DNA from: Texcoconibacillus texcoconensis
GTDB taxonomy: Bacteria; Bacillota; Bacilli; Bacillales; Salisediminibacteriaceae
Reading direction: 5' to 3'
Length of the DNA: 64,000 nt
NCBI RefSeq assembly: GCF_014202575.1
Contig: NZ_JACHHB010000003.1
Coordinates: forward strand, 187,246-251,245
Shown: piece after piece, positions 27,882 through 36,315 of the stretch
Layout of the letters: every line of letters starts with the position of its first letter
How positions within the stretch are numbered: position 1 is the stretch's first letter
Made by a program: the position numbers and the translations under genes
Notes under the pieces: generated by a model
Databases searched by the model: none
What the model was told of the DNA's origin: nothing
The model's input: only the letters and a program-made list of their open reading frames with translations

Positions 27882-30880
27882 GAGTTCGCCCTCCTAACGT
27901 CACAAAGAAACGCTTTGTATTCTGGAATCATCGTGTTCGCATCACCGATATGCGGTGTTAACACATTCGCAATTTCACCCGTTGCAATCCCTTGATAGCC
28001 ATAATGCCAAGGCATTCCAATTTGGTGTACTTTTTTGCCTTTTACTTTAAATGGTTTAAAGCGCTTTGTGACCATTGCATATGCTTCAATACTGCCACGA
28101 GCTGACTCAACAACGACTTTATCTCGTTCAGAAATTCCTTTTTCCTCTGCTAATTCTTCACTCATTTCAATGAACATGTACGGCATCAATTCAGAAACCC
28201 ATTCTTGGTTTCGCGTCATTGAACCAGATTGCCAGTGCTCAGTGAGACGATAGTTTGTTGCAACAATTGGGTATTCACTTACACTTCCACGATCATTCAT
28301 TTTTCCATCCCAAATTTTCACTGCTGGATTAAGATCTACTTTGGAAAATGGATTATCACTAATTGGGCTTTCATAAGGCTCATAGTGTTCTGGGAATGGG
28401 CCATCTGTCATTCCATCCGCAGAATACAAGCTCGCCTTGCCATATCCGCGCATGATAAAGGCATCTGTTCCACCTTCACTATTCGGGTCCACATCAGCAC
28501 CAAAGTCGGGAACATCGTGCCCTACCCATGATGACTGTGAAGCATCCCACCAAATGGCTTCTTTGTCACTCGCCCAAGGATTTCCTTGCGGATCCGCTGA
28601 AGCTCGGTTGTAAAGCACGCGGCGGTTTAACGGCCATGCATACGACCAATTTAAATAGTTATCCATTCCTGTATCTTCATCGTCTCGTCGCTTCGATAAG
28701 TTTTTCTCTTCACCTGGTCCTGCATCAGGATAAAAACCAGAATAAATCCAGTTTCCACACGACGTCGATCCATCATCTTTCAAAACAGCAAAGCTCTCAA
28801 CAGTCCGACCTGTCTTTAAGTCATACCCATTAATTTCTCGAGCGATCAGATCAATTTCTGGATAGTCACCTTGACCGAAGTCCCAACTAAGGGCTTGAAT
28901 TGGTTCGGCAACAGGATTGTTTTCACCTTCATATAGTTTTTTAATGCGATTCGCTAAATTGTGAACAATCCATGCGTCTGAACGAGCATCGTTTTTCGGC
29001 TCAATTGCTTGATAACGATATTGCATCCAACGACCACTGTTGGAAACCGTTCCTTCTTTTTCGTATGGACCACATGCTGGCAGCATAAATACTTCTGTAT
29101 CAATATTTGTCGGATCAGCACCAGATTGTTCTGTCCAGAATGCTGCTGTCTCTGTTTCCCATAAATCAATAGATACGAACCAATCCAGATTTTCCATCGC
29201 TTTTTTCTCTTTTCGAGAGTTTGGACCGCCGACAACCGGGTTTTGTCCCCAAGTAAACATTCCTTTAATTTCACCATCGAACATGGCTTCAAACAATGAA
29301 ATGTGCGAATAGTTACGGCGACCTTTCGGGAAGTAGTCGTAACCGAAATCGTTTTCACTTGTTGCTTTATCTCCGTAATATGCTTTCAATAAGCTAACAA
29401 GGAAATTCGGTGTGTTTTCCCAATACCCACCAGACGGTGTTTCAGCCGCTTTATATGCTTCAAGATTACGGTGGTTTTCACTCGCATTCGGTGCACTTAA
29501 GTATCCTGGCATAAGGTGGAATAGTAATGCAAAGTCCGTTGAACCTTGTACGTTACACTCACCACGCATCGCGTTAACCCCACCGCCTGGGCGACCAACA
29601 TTTCCTAGTAAAAGCTGAATGATCGCATAACTTCGAACATTTTGTGACCCCTTCGTATGCTGTGTTGTTCCCATTGCATACATAATTGTTCCTGTTTTAT
29701 TCGGGTCAGCTGTACCACAGAATGTTTCTGCAACTTCTATAAAATCTTCTTTACTTGTTCCTGTAATAGATATAACAGTATCGATATCATAACGTGAAAA
29801 ATGTTTTTTCAGCAGTTGAAAAACACATCGTGGGTCGCTAAGGGATTCATCTTTTAAAATATTCCCTTCGTCATCTGTTTGAAAGACCCATTGGGAATTA
29901 TCATAACTACGATCTCCCTCGTCATACCCTGAGAATATGCCTTCATCGAATGCGTAATCATCTGTCACGAGAAAAGATGCATTTGTATAATGTTTGACAT
30001 ACTCTTCATGATAAAGACCATTTTCAATTGCATAATTTATGAGTCCACCCATAAACGCAATATCTGTTCCCGAACGCAACTGTGCATATAAGTCTGATTT
30101 TGAAGATGTATGCGTGTAGCGTGGGTCAACTGAAAGCAGCTTTGCTCCCCGTTCATCACGCGCCTTTTGTAAATGGCGCATAGATATTGGGTGATTGGCT
30201 GCTGGATTTCCACCAATAATTAATGCACAATCCGTATGTTTCAAATCATTCCAATGGTTTGTCATTGCGCCACGACCAAAACTAGGTGCCAGACCGGCAA
30301 CCGTAGAGGAGTGTCATATCCTGGCCTGATGTTCAATATATGTGAGGCCAAGTCCACGCATGAGCTTTTGAATCATGTAAACTTCTTCATTTTCAAGAGC
30401 AGCTCCCCCGAGGTTCGCAATTGCCTCAGTATGGTTTACTGTCATCCCATCTTCCTCAACGACAAAACTCTCATCACGCGTCTTCTTCACATTTTCTGCG
30501 ATGCGACCGAGAGCCCAGTCCCAATCTACTTCTTCCCACTCTGTGCTTCCAGGAGCCCTATACTTCGGACGTTCCACACGTTTTTCTGATGTATATAGTT
30601 GTCTGATCCCATTTCCTTTAGGACAAAGAGTCCCGCGGTTAATTGGATGATCAGGATCCCCCTCTGTATATACGACATCGCCATCTTTCACATGAACTAA
30701 AATGCCGCACCCAACAGAACAATATGGGCAAATCGTCGGTGTCACTTCAGAATGAGCAATTTTAAACTCATTAGACTCGGCTTGCGCTTTTTTTGGATCA
30801 AAGCCAAGTTCAACAACTGCTAATGTCGCAGCAGTAGCCCCGGACAACTTTAGAAATTGTCTTCGCGAAAGTTCCATCAT
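27878..30880 (-). CDS. formate dehydrogenase catalytic subunit, selenocysteine-containing
   Basis: Mo-bis-MGD formate dehydrogenase of 1000 residues if the in-frame TGA at 30314-30316 is read as selenocysteine (Sec189). The two halves are in the same frame and align without a gap: ...YIEHQARI-U-HSSTVAGLAPSFGRGAMTNHW..., where the E. coli enzymes have ...NQAR-V-U-H... at the active site. A canonical SECIS hairpin follows 11 bases later. N-terminus: Tat signal SRRQFLK (residues 5-11), then [4Fe-4S] ligands C51, C54, C58, C86. Start 30880 (MMELSRR) lies behind GAGGGGG; 30895 has the ribosome site inside the frame. Located between fdhD and the beta subunit. A nonsense mutation is the only alternative and is made unlikely by the SECIS and intact downstream frame. 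Confidence 0.95.
30285..30302 (-). promoter_or_regulatory. bacterial SECIS hairpin for UGA readthrough
   Basis: Minus strand GGTTGCCGGTCTGGCACC folds as GGT-(bulged T)-GCC stem, GGTCT apical loop, GGC-ACC arm. The bulged U and the GGUCU loop are the SelB-recognised features of the E. coli fdhF/fdnG elements, and the 11-nt distance from the UGA is the same as in fdhF. Confidence 0.92.
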
Positions 30881-30965
30881 CACTTTCCCCCTCATTCATT
30901 TTTTTAATTTATGTTGTTAAAGAAACAAAAAATTGTTCCTTAACTCCCCTTATTAAAAATAACCC

Positions 30966-31736
30966 TTATTTTTCGACGGTATTTTTCGACACAATCGGTG
31001 TCACTGTCTTTTGTAAGTCATCAATAACCAAATTTTGCTTTGTATAAACAGTTGCCATTTTTCCTCTCATGTAACCAACAACTTCAATTCCTAGAAAGTT
31101 CGCTAATTGAACAGCTTGTTTCGTCGCTGCTGTACGAGAGCCGATAATTGAAAAACCAAACCTCGCAGCTTTAGCTAGCATTTCATAGGAGATTCTCCCT
31201 GTTGTCATTAATACTAGGTCTTGTGCTAATAAACCATTACGTATTGCATAGCCAATTACTTTATCAACAGCATTGTGACGACCAATATCTTCACGAACGA
31301 TGAGTTCTTCATCGTCAAATAAAAGACACGCCCCATGCATTCCTCCCGTTTCAATATACATCGGTGATTGTTTTGAAAAACGGTTCCTCATTTTTAATAA
31401 ATAAGAAAGGTTAACGGACGAACGACTCGCTACCTTTGGAAACTGTTTGACATCCGTCATGGAAAAAAACGTAACCCCCCGACCACAACCAGCCGTAAAA
31501 TGTTTTCGCTTTTGTTCCCATTCGATTGGATCCCAGTCTAGATATAACGTCACATCTACCCGTCCTTCTTGAACGAAGATGTCTTTGACGTCATCCAAAC
31601 CTTCAATAATCCCTTCTGCATATAAGTAGCCGACCGCCCAATCTTCTAAGTCAGCCTTTGTTAATTGAAACGTTGCAATCGCATTCCCATTAAGAACCAA
31701 TTCTATCGGGTGTTCTTCAGGACACATCTTTGGCAT
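30966..31736 (-). CDS. fdhD: formate dehydrogenase sulfurtransferase FdhD
   Basis: Delivers sulfur to the Mo-bis-MGD cofactor so that formate dehydrogenase becomes active. 256 residues; conserved blocks AGCGRG (C84, candidate persulfide cysteine; E. coli has a two-cysteine CxxC here), GGMHGACL, REDIGRHNAVDKV and TGRISYEM. Start ATG 31736 follows GGGGGG; an upstream in-frame ATG at 31757 does not have a better site. It is the first gene of the subunit operon, 85 bases before the catalytic subunit start, and its promoter carries an FNR-like box. Confidence 0.95.
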   Translation of the reverse strand: MPKMCPEEHPIELVLNGNAIATFQLTKADLEDWAVGYLYAEGIIEGLDDVKDIFVQEGRVDVTLYLDWDPIEWEQKRKHFTAGCGRGVTFFSMTDVKQFPKVASRSSVNLSYLLKMRNRFSKQSPMYIETGGMHGACLLFDDEELIVREDIGRHNAVDKVIGYAIRNGLLAQDLVLMTTGRISYEMLAKAARFGFSIIGSRTAATKQAVQLANFLGIEVVGYMRGKMATVYTKQNLVIDDLQKTVTPIVSKNTVEK

Positions 31737-31806
31737 ATGCACCACCCCCCAATACATATTGCAAGCGATATCATCATATTTCGAAATGTTTTCGCTCTGT
31801 AACGAA

Positions 31807-31849
31807 ATCGTATCGTTTCTGATCTTTTTTTTCTGTGACTTTCATCACT
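31807..31849 (-). promoter_or_regulatory. FNR-type box and -10 element upstream of fdhD
   Basis: TGTGACTTTCATCACT (31834-31849) fits the Bacillus Fnr consensus TGTGA-N6-TCACT. On the minus strand a TACGAT (31807-31812) lies downstream such that, with a start at about 31800, the palindrome centre falls at -41.5, the classical class II activator position. No TTGACA is present, as expected of an activator-dependent promoter. Confidence 0.65.
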
Positions 31850-31969
31850 TGTTCATAATTTCACATTTGCATATTTTTGGAATCTTAATCGCAGATGTAC
31901 GGTACAATGAGACTTTCCGCTTTTCATGTTACAATATGTAATGATTTCCACGAAGGGGGATGACCCTAC

Positions 31970-32854
31970 ATGCTACGATACTTAATGGCCAGCTTTCTTT
32001 TTCTTCTATTATTACAAAGCTGTTCTTCAAATGAAAAACGTCTTGCCTCTTCTATATATGAGATTCGTGACAATGATCGAAGCTTTCTCAAAGAGATTCA
32101 TGAAACAGATCGTTTACAAACAGCGCCAGCAGATTATGAACCCGTTAAAGACGAGTTGATTAAAAAATGGACGTACGCATCTCCTAATGAATCAGGTGAA
32201 GAAGTAACAGGTGTGGCGCACGCTTTGGATACAGATGATAAAGTAATCGCATTAACCTTTGATGCATGTGGTAATGAATCAGGGGATGGTTACGATGAAG
32301 AATTGATCGAGTTTTTGATCGAGGAAGAAATCCCTGCCACATTATTTATTAATGCGCGTTGGATTGATGAACACCATGATACATTTCATGACTTAGCCAA
32401 TCATGAGTTGTTTGCAATCGAAAACCACGGTACCGAACACCTTCCGTTATTTGTACAACAAGCGACTGTATGGGGAATAGAAGGAACAAACCATGTAAGT
32501 GATGTCATAGATGAAGTCATGATCAATCAGCAAAAAATCGAACGCTTAACTGGAGAACCCCCGCAATATTTTCGTTCTGGAACGGCTCATTATGATGATA
32601 TAGCTGTACAAGTTGTTAACGATTTAGGTCTCAATGTCGTCAATTTCGATATCCTTGGTGATGCTGGTGCAACTTATTCCAAAACAGAAGTTGAACATTC
32701 ATTACTCCAAGCAGAACCTGGATCCATTGCTCTTCTTCATATGAATAAGCCCGAAAGTGAAACAGCAGAGGGTGTGAAAAGAGCAATTCCTCAACTTCAA
32801 GAAAATGGATACAATTTCGTTCACCTTGACGATTATCCGTTGCTTACTTACTAA
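31970..32854 (+). CDS. polysaccharide deacetylase-family lipoprotein
   Basis: Exported NodB-fold protein of 294 residues, membrane-anchored through the lipobox LLQSC (Cys18). Catalytic features: TFDAC (D98; the usual second aspartate is alanine), the metal-binding HGTEH (H153 and H157) and FRSGTAHYD and ALLHMN blocks. Likely removes acyl groups from cell-wall or exopolysaccharide at the membrane surface; the exact substrate is unknown. The D-to-A change in TFDD occurs in a recognised subgroup, so activity is still plausible. Followed after 15 bases by an unknown membrane protein, divergent from fdhD. Confidence 0.85.
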   Translation: MLRYLMASFLFLLLLQSCSSNEKRLASSIYEIRDNDRSFLKEIHETDRLQTAPADYEPVKDELIKKWTYASPNESGEEVTGVAHALDTDDKVIALTFDACGNESGDGYDEELIEFLIEEEIPATLFINARWIDEHHDTFHDLANHELFAIENHGTEHLPLFVQQATVWGIEGTNHVSDVIDEVMINQQKIERLTGEPPQYFRSGTAHYDDIAVQVVNDLGLNVVNFDILGDAGATYSKTEVEHSLLQAEPGSIALLHMNKPESETAEGVKRAIPQLQENGYNFVHLDDYPLLTY

Positions 32855-32869
32855 ACTGGAGGTTTTACA

Positions 32870-33361
32870 TTGTCAAAAACAACAGGAAGATTGATCTATA
32901 TTACTCTTTCTATCATTTCCCTAGGCTTATTCCTATACGCAATTTGGTTAAATCAAAACGCATTTGCGAATGTCATAGACGAGACGATTTTTTACGTCGC
33001 CTTTCTATGCATCATTGGATTAGTAGGTTTCGAGCTCTATAAAAAGACGTTTTTAACAAGAGATTTGTTTGCTAGTCTTACCGTAACAACGCTATCTATT
33101 ATGTTCATTGCGCTTTTGGTGTTTCCTAGTTTTTCTTACCATGATGGTAAAAGTGTTTTGGAAGAAGACATTGATGAGGAGATCACTTTTCAAGACATCG
33201 GATTATCTAGTTTTCCGATCGGAGAACGTCCTTCACTTTTTATTGATGATTATTATTTATATTCTGTAAAGCTCAATAATGACCTGGCATTTTTCTATGT
33301 AAATCCAACAAACGGTCATACTCAAAAATTCGACGCTAGTGAATCAGACGTATCATTTTAA
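32870..33361 (+). CDS. hypothetical membrane protein
   Basis: Not recognised. 163 residues starting at TTG 32870, preceded by CTGGAGG at nine bases. Three hydrophobic segments (LIYITLSIISLGLFLYAIW, IFYVAFLCIIGLVGFELY, SLTVTTLSIMFIALLVF) are followed by an acidic extracytoplasmic tail of about 65 residues with a hydrophilic beta-like pattern (DYYLYSVKLNNDLAFFYVN). Follows the deacetylase lipoprotein by 15 bases, so the two are probably cotranscribed and may work at the envelope. Confidence 0.75.
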   Translation: MSKTTGRLIYITLSIISLGLFLYAIWLNQNAFANVIDETIFYVAFLCIIGLVGFELYKKTFLTRDLFASLTVTTLSIMFIALLVFPSFSYHDGKSVLEEDIDEEITFQDIGLSSFPIGERPSLFIDDYYLYSVKLNNDLAFFYVNPTNGHTQKFDASESDVSF

Positions 33362-33383
33362 CGCGTTTCCAGAAGAAACCTCC

Positions 33384-33419
33384 ACTTCAAGTGATCCGTA
33401 AGGGGGAGTAAGTGGAGGG
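33384..33419. repeat. hairpin after the membrane protein gene
   Basis: CCTCCACTT ... AAGTGGAGG inverted repeat, 20 bases after the stop; possible terminator without a T-run. Confidence 0.5.
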
Positions 33420-33445
33420 CGTTCACTATTTCATCGAATGGTCGT

Positions 33446-33479
33446 GTACACGTATTTGCTACAATGCAAATACGTGTAC
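33446..33479. repeat. perfect 14-bp palindromic stem
   Basis: GTACACGTATTTGC (33446-33459) and its exact reverse complement (33466-33479) around TACAAT. No T-run on either side. Between two convergent genes. Confidence 0.7.
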
Positions 33480-33532
33480 CGAACAACAATTCATAGACGT
33501 AAAAATAGCATCACATAAGAAAAGTATCATCA

Positions 33533-33766
33533 CTAACCTTTAGGCATTACCCAAACGATCTCTTGAATACGAACGAAAAAAGTAGCTCCTTCTTTTTGCA
33601 TAACGATATGATCTGGTTTAACTGATTCTAAGCGCCCACGAATACTCCCTTTAGTTGTTTCTACAACAAGCTCACTGCCCACTTGCGATTGTAACGTTTG
33701 AACGACGTACGGATCATAATGGGTGACAAATTGCACTTGCGTATGACGTTTATCCTGTTCACTCAT
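33533..33766 (-). CDS. yuzF: DUF2642 protein (YuzF-like)
   Basis: Small cytoplasmic protein of 77 residues. The central stretch VQTLQSQVGSELVVETTKGSIRGRL, followed by SVKPDHIVM and FVRIQEIVWVMP, matches the DUF2642/YuzF family, of unknown function; the fold is predicted to be all-beta. Start ATG 33766 is preceded by AAGGGAGAGG; the frame extends to 33913 without a ribosome site. Convergent with the membrane protein gene. Confidence 0.8.
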   Translation of the reverse strand: MSEQDKRHTQVQFVTHYDPYVVQTLQSQVGSELVVETTKGSIRGRLESVKPDHIVMQKEGATFFVRIQEIVWVMPKG

Positions 33767-33884
33767 ACTATCCTCTCCCTTACATAACACTAAAGACGAT
33801 GTCATTGTATGCCTATTGTTCATTCCGTGTGCCCCCCATAAATTTAACACCAAAGGCACAATTCGCCTAAATAATAAAAATGAC

Positions 33885-33911
33885 AGAGGTGCTCCGAGTG
33901 GAACCTCTGCC
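33885..33911 (-). terminator. orphan terminator-like hairpin
   Basis: Minus strand CAGAGGT / ACCTCTG stem with a 12-nt loop followed by TTTTTATTATTT. No gene on the minus strand ends here; it precedes yuzF. Could close an upstream short transcript or act as an attenuator. Confidence 0.5.
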
Positions 33912-34108
33912 ATTTACTTATACACGAAATTTACGAACACTTATGCTGACCTTCAATATCAAACACCCTAAAAGTCGGCTAATTCGTTTGATGAAACGAT
34001 CTGTTCAGCTATTTTACGTACCTCAACAGCGAAACGAAAAAACCTTTACCGTAAATTGTGTCGTTAGATGTCAAGATTAAGATGGTTTCCGTTTGGACAA
34101 ATATCCCT

Positions 34109-34114
34109 TATAAT
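34109..34114 (+). promoter_or_regulatory. probable -10 element for the 34197 gene
   Basis: TATAAT about 80 bases before the start codon; the -35 region 17 bp upstream (TTTCCG) is a poor match, so the promoter call is tentative. Confidence 0.4.
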
Positions 34115-34196
34115 AGTTAGTAATAAAATCAAACTCTTTGATCATGATTAGATTACACCACTTCTCTATTGAAGAGACCACCGAAGAGGTGACAAA

Positions 34197-34931
34197 ATGA
34201 AGAATACAACCTACTGGTTTATTGGCGGTTCGATTTTCATTCTTCTCGTTGGCTTGTTAATTTACCTGTATGCTCAAGACCCTGAGCATACATCACCTGT
34301 TCCTTCAGATTCAAAAACAACAGAAGAAACGAATGACGAAACTGCTGATCCAAACTTGAACTTTTCAGAAAGAGATGATTTGGATACAGAATCACCTCTC
34401 GAAAACGATGTAAGTATTTCATCTAGTACAGAAAAAGAAGCACGAGAAGAAAATGCAAAAGAAGCCTTTGACGACACAAAATCTTGGGTAGAAGCCTCTG
34501 AATCTCTAAGCAGTGAAAATGATGAAACACACTTCTATTTGTTGAATTTGTATTACTCCAATTTGTATGATTACGGAATGAATGAAGAAGACATCGAAAA
34601 CGATTCAATTTATTTTGCCGAAGAATTAACAAACTGGGAATCGCTCGCTATAGAACAATACAATTTCCAGTATGACGAAGACGATTTCCATGATTATATC
34701 GATCAAAAACGTGATAACACAAATGATGAAGAGTTGGATGTCCTGCTAGATACCGTAAAAGATGAACAATCATGGCACGATGGATTGCTACGTGTGAGTT
34801 ATTTACAAGGCTATATTTGGGAAAACATAAAAGAGGACCTTAAAGAAGAACATACACAAGCCGAAGATGAAAGTGATGATGCCTTTGAACAACGCCTCTA
34901 TGACCAATTTGAAAGTCAAGTCATTCAATAA
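34197..34931 (+). CDS. hypothetical membrane-anchored acidic protein
   Basis: Not recognised. 244 residues: an N-terminal transmembrane anchor (TTYWFIGGSIFILLVGLLIYLYA), a serine/threonine- and acid-rich linker of about 75 residues, and a helical acidic domain (roughly 95-244) rich in aromatic residues (FYLLNLYYSNLYDYGMNEED). The start is ATG 34197 behind GAAGAGGTG. The strong excess of Asp and Glu suits an extracytoplasmic protein in a salty or alkaline environment. Shares a terminator with the diguanylate cyclase gene. No function can be proposed. Confidence 0.7.
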   Translation: MKNTTYWFIGGSIFILLVGLLIYLYAQDPEHTSPVPSDSKTTEETNDETADPNLNFSERDDLDTESPLENDVSISSSTEKEAREENAKEAFDDTKSWVEASESLSSENDETHFYLLNLYYSNLYDYGMNEEDIENDSIYFAEELTNWESLAIEQYNFQYDEDDFHDYIDQKRDNTNDEELDVLLDTVKDEQSWHDGLLRVSYLQGYIWENIKEDLKEEHTQAEDESDDAFEQRLYDQFESQVIQ

Positions 34932-34934
34932 AAG

Positions 34935-34976
34935 AAAGTCTCTCTTTACCTTTTTTAAAGAGAGACTTTCTTTTTT
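34935..34976. terminator. bidirectional terminator
   Basis: AAAGAAAGTCTCTCTTT against AAAGAGAGACTTTCTTT, with T-runs both ways, between the acidic protein gene and the diguanylate cyclase gene. Confidence 0.88.
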
Positions 34977-36126
34977 AATATTTTTGGTATTCTTCTCGGT
35001 TTTTACCGCGTTCCTTTGCATCATAAAGGGCGGAATCCGCTTGGTACAGAAACGTACGAATAGATTTTTCCTCGCTTGGGATAACAGAAGACACACCGCT
35101 TGATATCGTCACAAATGGGGAGGTTTCTGACGTATCATGGACAATCTTCATCCCTTCAATCGCTAAACGGGAACGTTCTGCAAATTGCATTGCACTTTCT
35201 TTATCATACTTAGGTAAAACTGCAATGAACTCTTCGCCACCATATCGGGCTAAAATTCCTTCCTGCGATCCTTGCATTTGCAGCGTAAGTTTTTTCGCTA
35301 CATGCTTCAAACAATCATCGCCCTTTTGATGACCGAATGTATCATTAAATTCTTTATAATTATCAATATCAAACAAAACGATCGATAATGGTTCTTTACC
35401 TGATAATTCATCCCATTTTTCATGAATATACCAGTCAAAGTACCTTCGGTTATAAACGCCTGTTAAACGATCAGTGTTCGTCATTTTCCTTAGCTTCTGA
35501 TTTTGACGCCCGATTCTATAAAAATAAACAAAGACACCGACAATTCCTAATGCAACAACTGCGTTTGTAAGAATAATGCTTCGTGCAATCGAACTTGCAT
35601 CTTGCAAATCATCCCATGATGCATCCATAACCACTTCAACCATTTGAACCATCTCGTCGTTTAAACTTCTAATATCATCTAATACCCTTTTCGTCTGCTC
35701 AATCATGCCTTGAGCTTCATCAACAAAACCAATTTTCATGTAAGCTGTTTGAGTTTCATAATACCTTTGAAGTTGAGATATTTTAGGTTTTGCACGTTCC
35801 TCTATCATATAATATAGGTTCGGATATTCTTCTTCATATGTCTCTAGATCTTCTAAAATGCTGAAGATATTCTGTTTTTCTTCATCATAATCCTTAAGGT
35901 GTTCAGTATCCCCTGTTGCTAAGTACCCATGTACTGCCGCCTCTTGTTGAACAACAGATGTAAATAACCGTTCCACACTGGTCGTCATCGGCACTGTATC
36001 GACCATCGTATCTTCAGCACGTTGCTCCATATTTTGAAATGTAATATAACTAAACGCACTTGTAATTAAAAGTAAAAACAAAGTAACAATTAACGCAACA
36101 TTTTTTAACTTTTCGATTTTTACCAC
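34975..36126 (-). CDS. CHASE3-type sensor diguanylate cyclase
   Basis: Makes cyclic di-GMP from two GTP. 383 residues: transmembrane segment 1 (about 9-29), extracytoplasmic helical sensor resembling CHASE3 (about 30-182), transmembrane segment 2 (about 184-204) and a GGDEF domain with the active-site GGEEF at 296-300 and the metal site LFDIDNYKEFND. No RxxD inhibitory site is seen five residues before GGEEF, so product inhibition by the usual I-site is not expected. Single gene; terminator shared with the acidic protein. The signal sensed is unknown. Confidence 0.92.
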   Translation of the reverse strand: MVKIEKLKNVALIVTLFLLLITSAFSYITFQNMEQRAEDTMVDTVPMTTSVERLFTSVVQQEAAVHGYLATGDTEHLKDYDEEKQNIFSILEDLETYEEEYPNLYYMIEERAKPKISQLQRYYETQTAYMKIGFVDEAQGMIEQTKRVLDDIRSLNDEMVQMVEVVMDASWDDLQDASSIARSIILTNAVVALGIVGVFVYFYRIGRQNQKLRKMTNTDRLTGVYNRRYFDWYIHEKWDELSGKEPLSIVLFDIDNYKEFNDTFGHQKGDDCLKHVAKKLTLQMQGSQEGILARYGGEEFIAVLPKYDKESAMQFAERSRLAIEGMKIVHDTSETSPFVTISSGVSSVIPSEEKSIRTFLYQADSALYDAKERGKNREEYQKY

Positions 36127-36271
36127 CTACAATTTGTAATCTCCACTATTCGACTCTTTACGACAATTTTATCTGGTATGTTATTATACAATAGTTTTCA
36201 CAAAACGTCTTTATTTTTTAACGAATAATTCTAAAGAACTATTTTCCCCATAAATAGACGAATTTTATACA

Positions 36272-36304
36272 AAAAAACTCTTAGTCGTTATGCTACTAAG
36301 AGTT
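36272..36304 (-). terminator. terminator of hom
   Basis: Minus strand AACTCTTAGT / ACTAAGAGTT stem followed by TTTTTTT, 12 bases beyond the stop. Confidence 0.85.
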
Positions 36305-36315
36305 GAAACAGATAT

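Noticed and set aside
27878..30316. Formate dehydrogenase catalytic gene as two separate genes or a pseudogene
   Set aside because: Both halves are in the same frame across one TGA at the active-site position and a SECIS hairpin follows, so readthrough is the simpler explanation.
33880..34080. 66-codon plus-strand frame before the acidic protein gene
   Set aside because: Starts inside a terminator-like hairpin and has no ribosome site.
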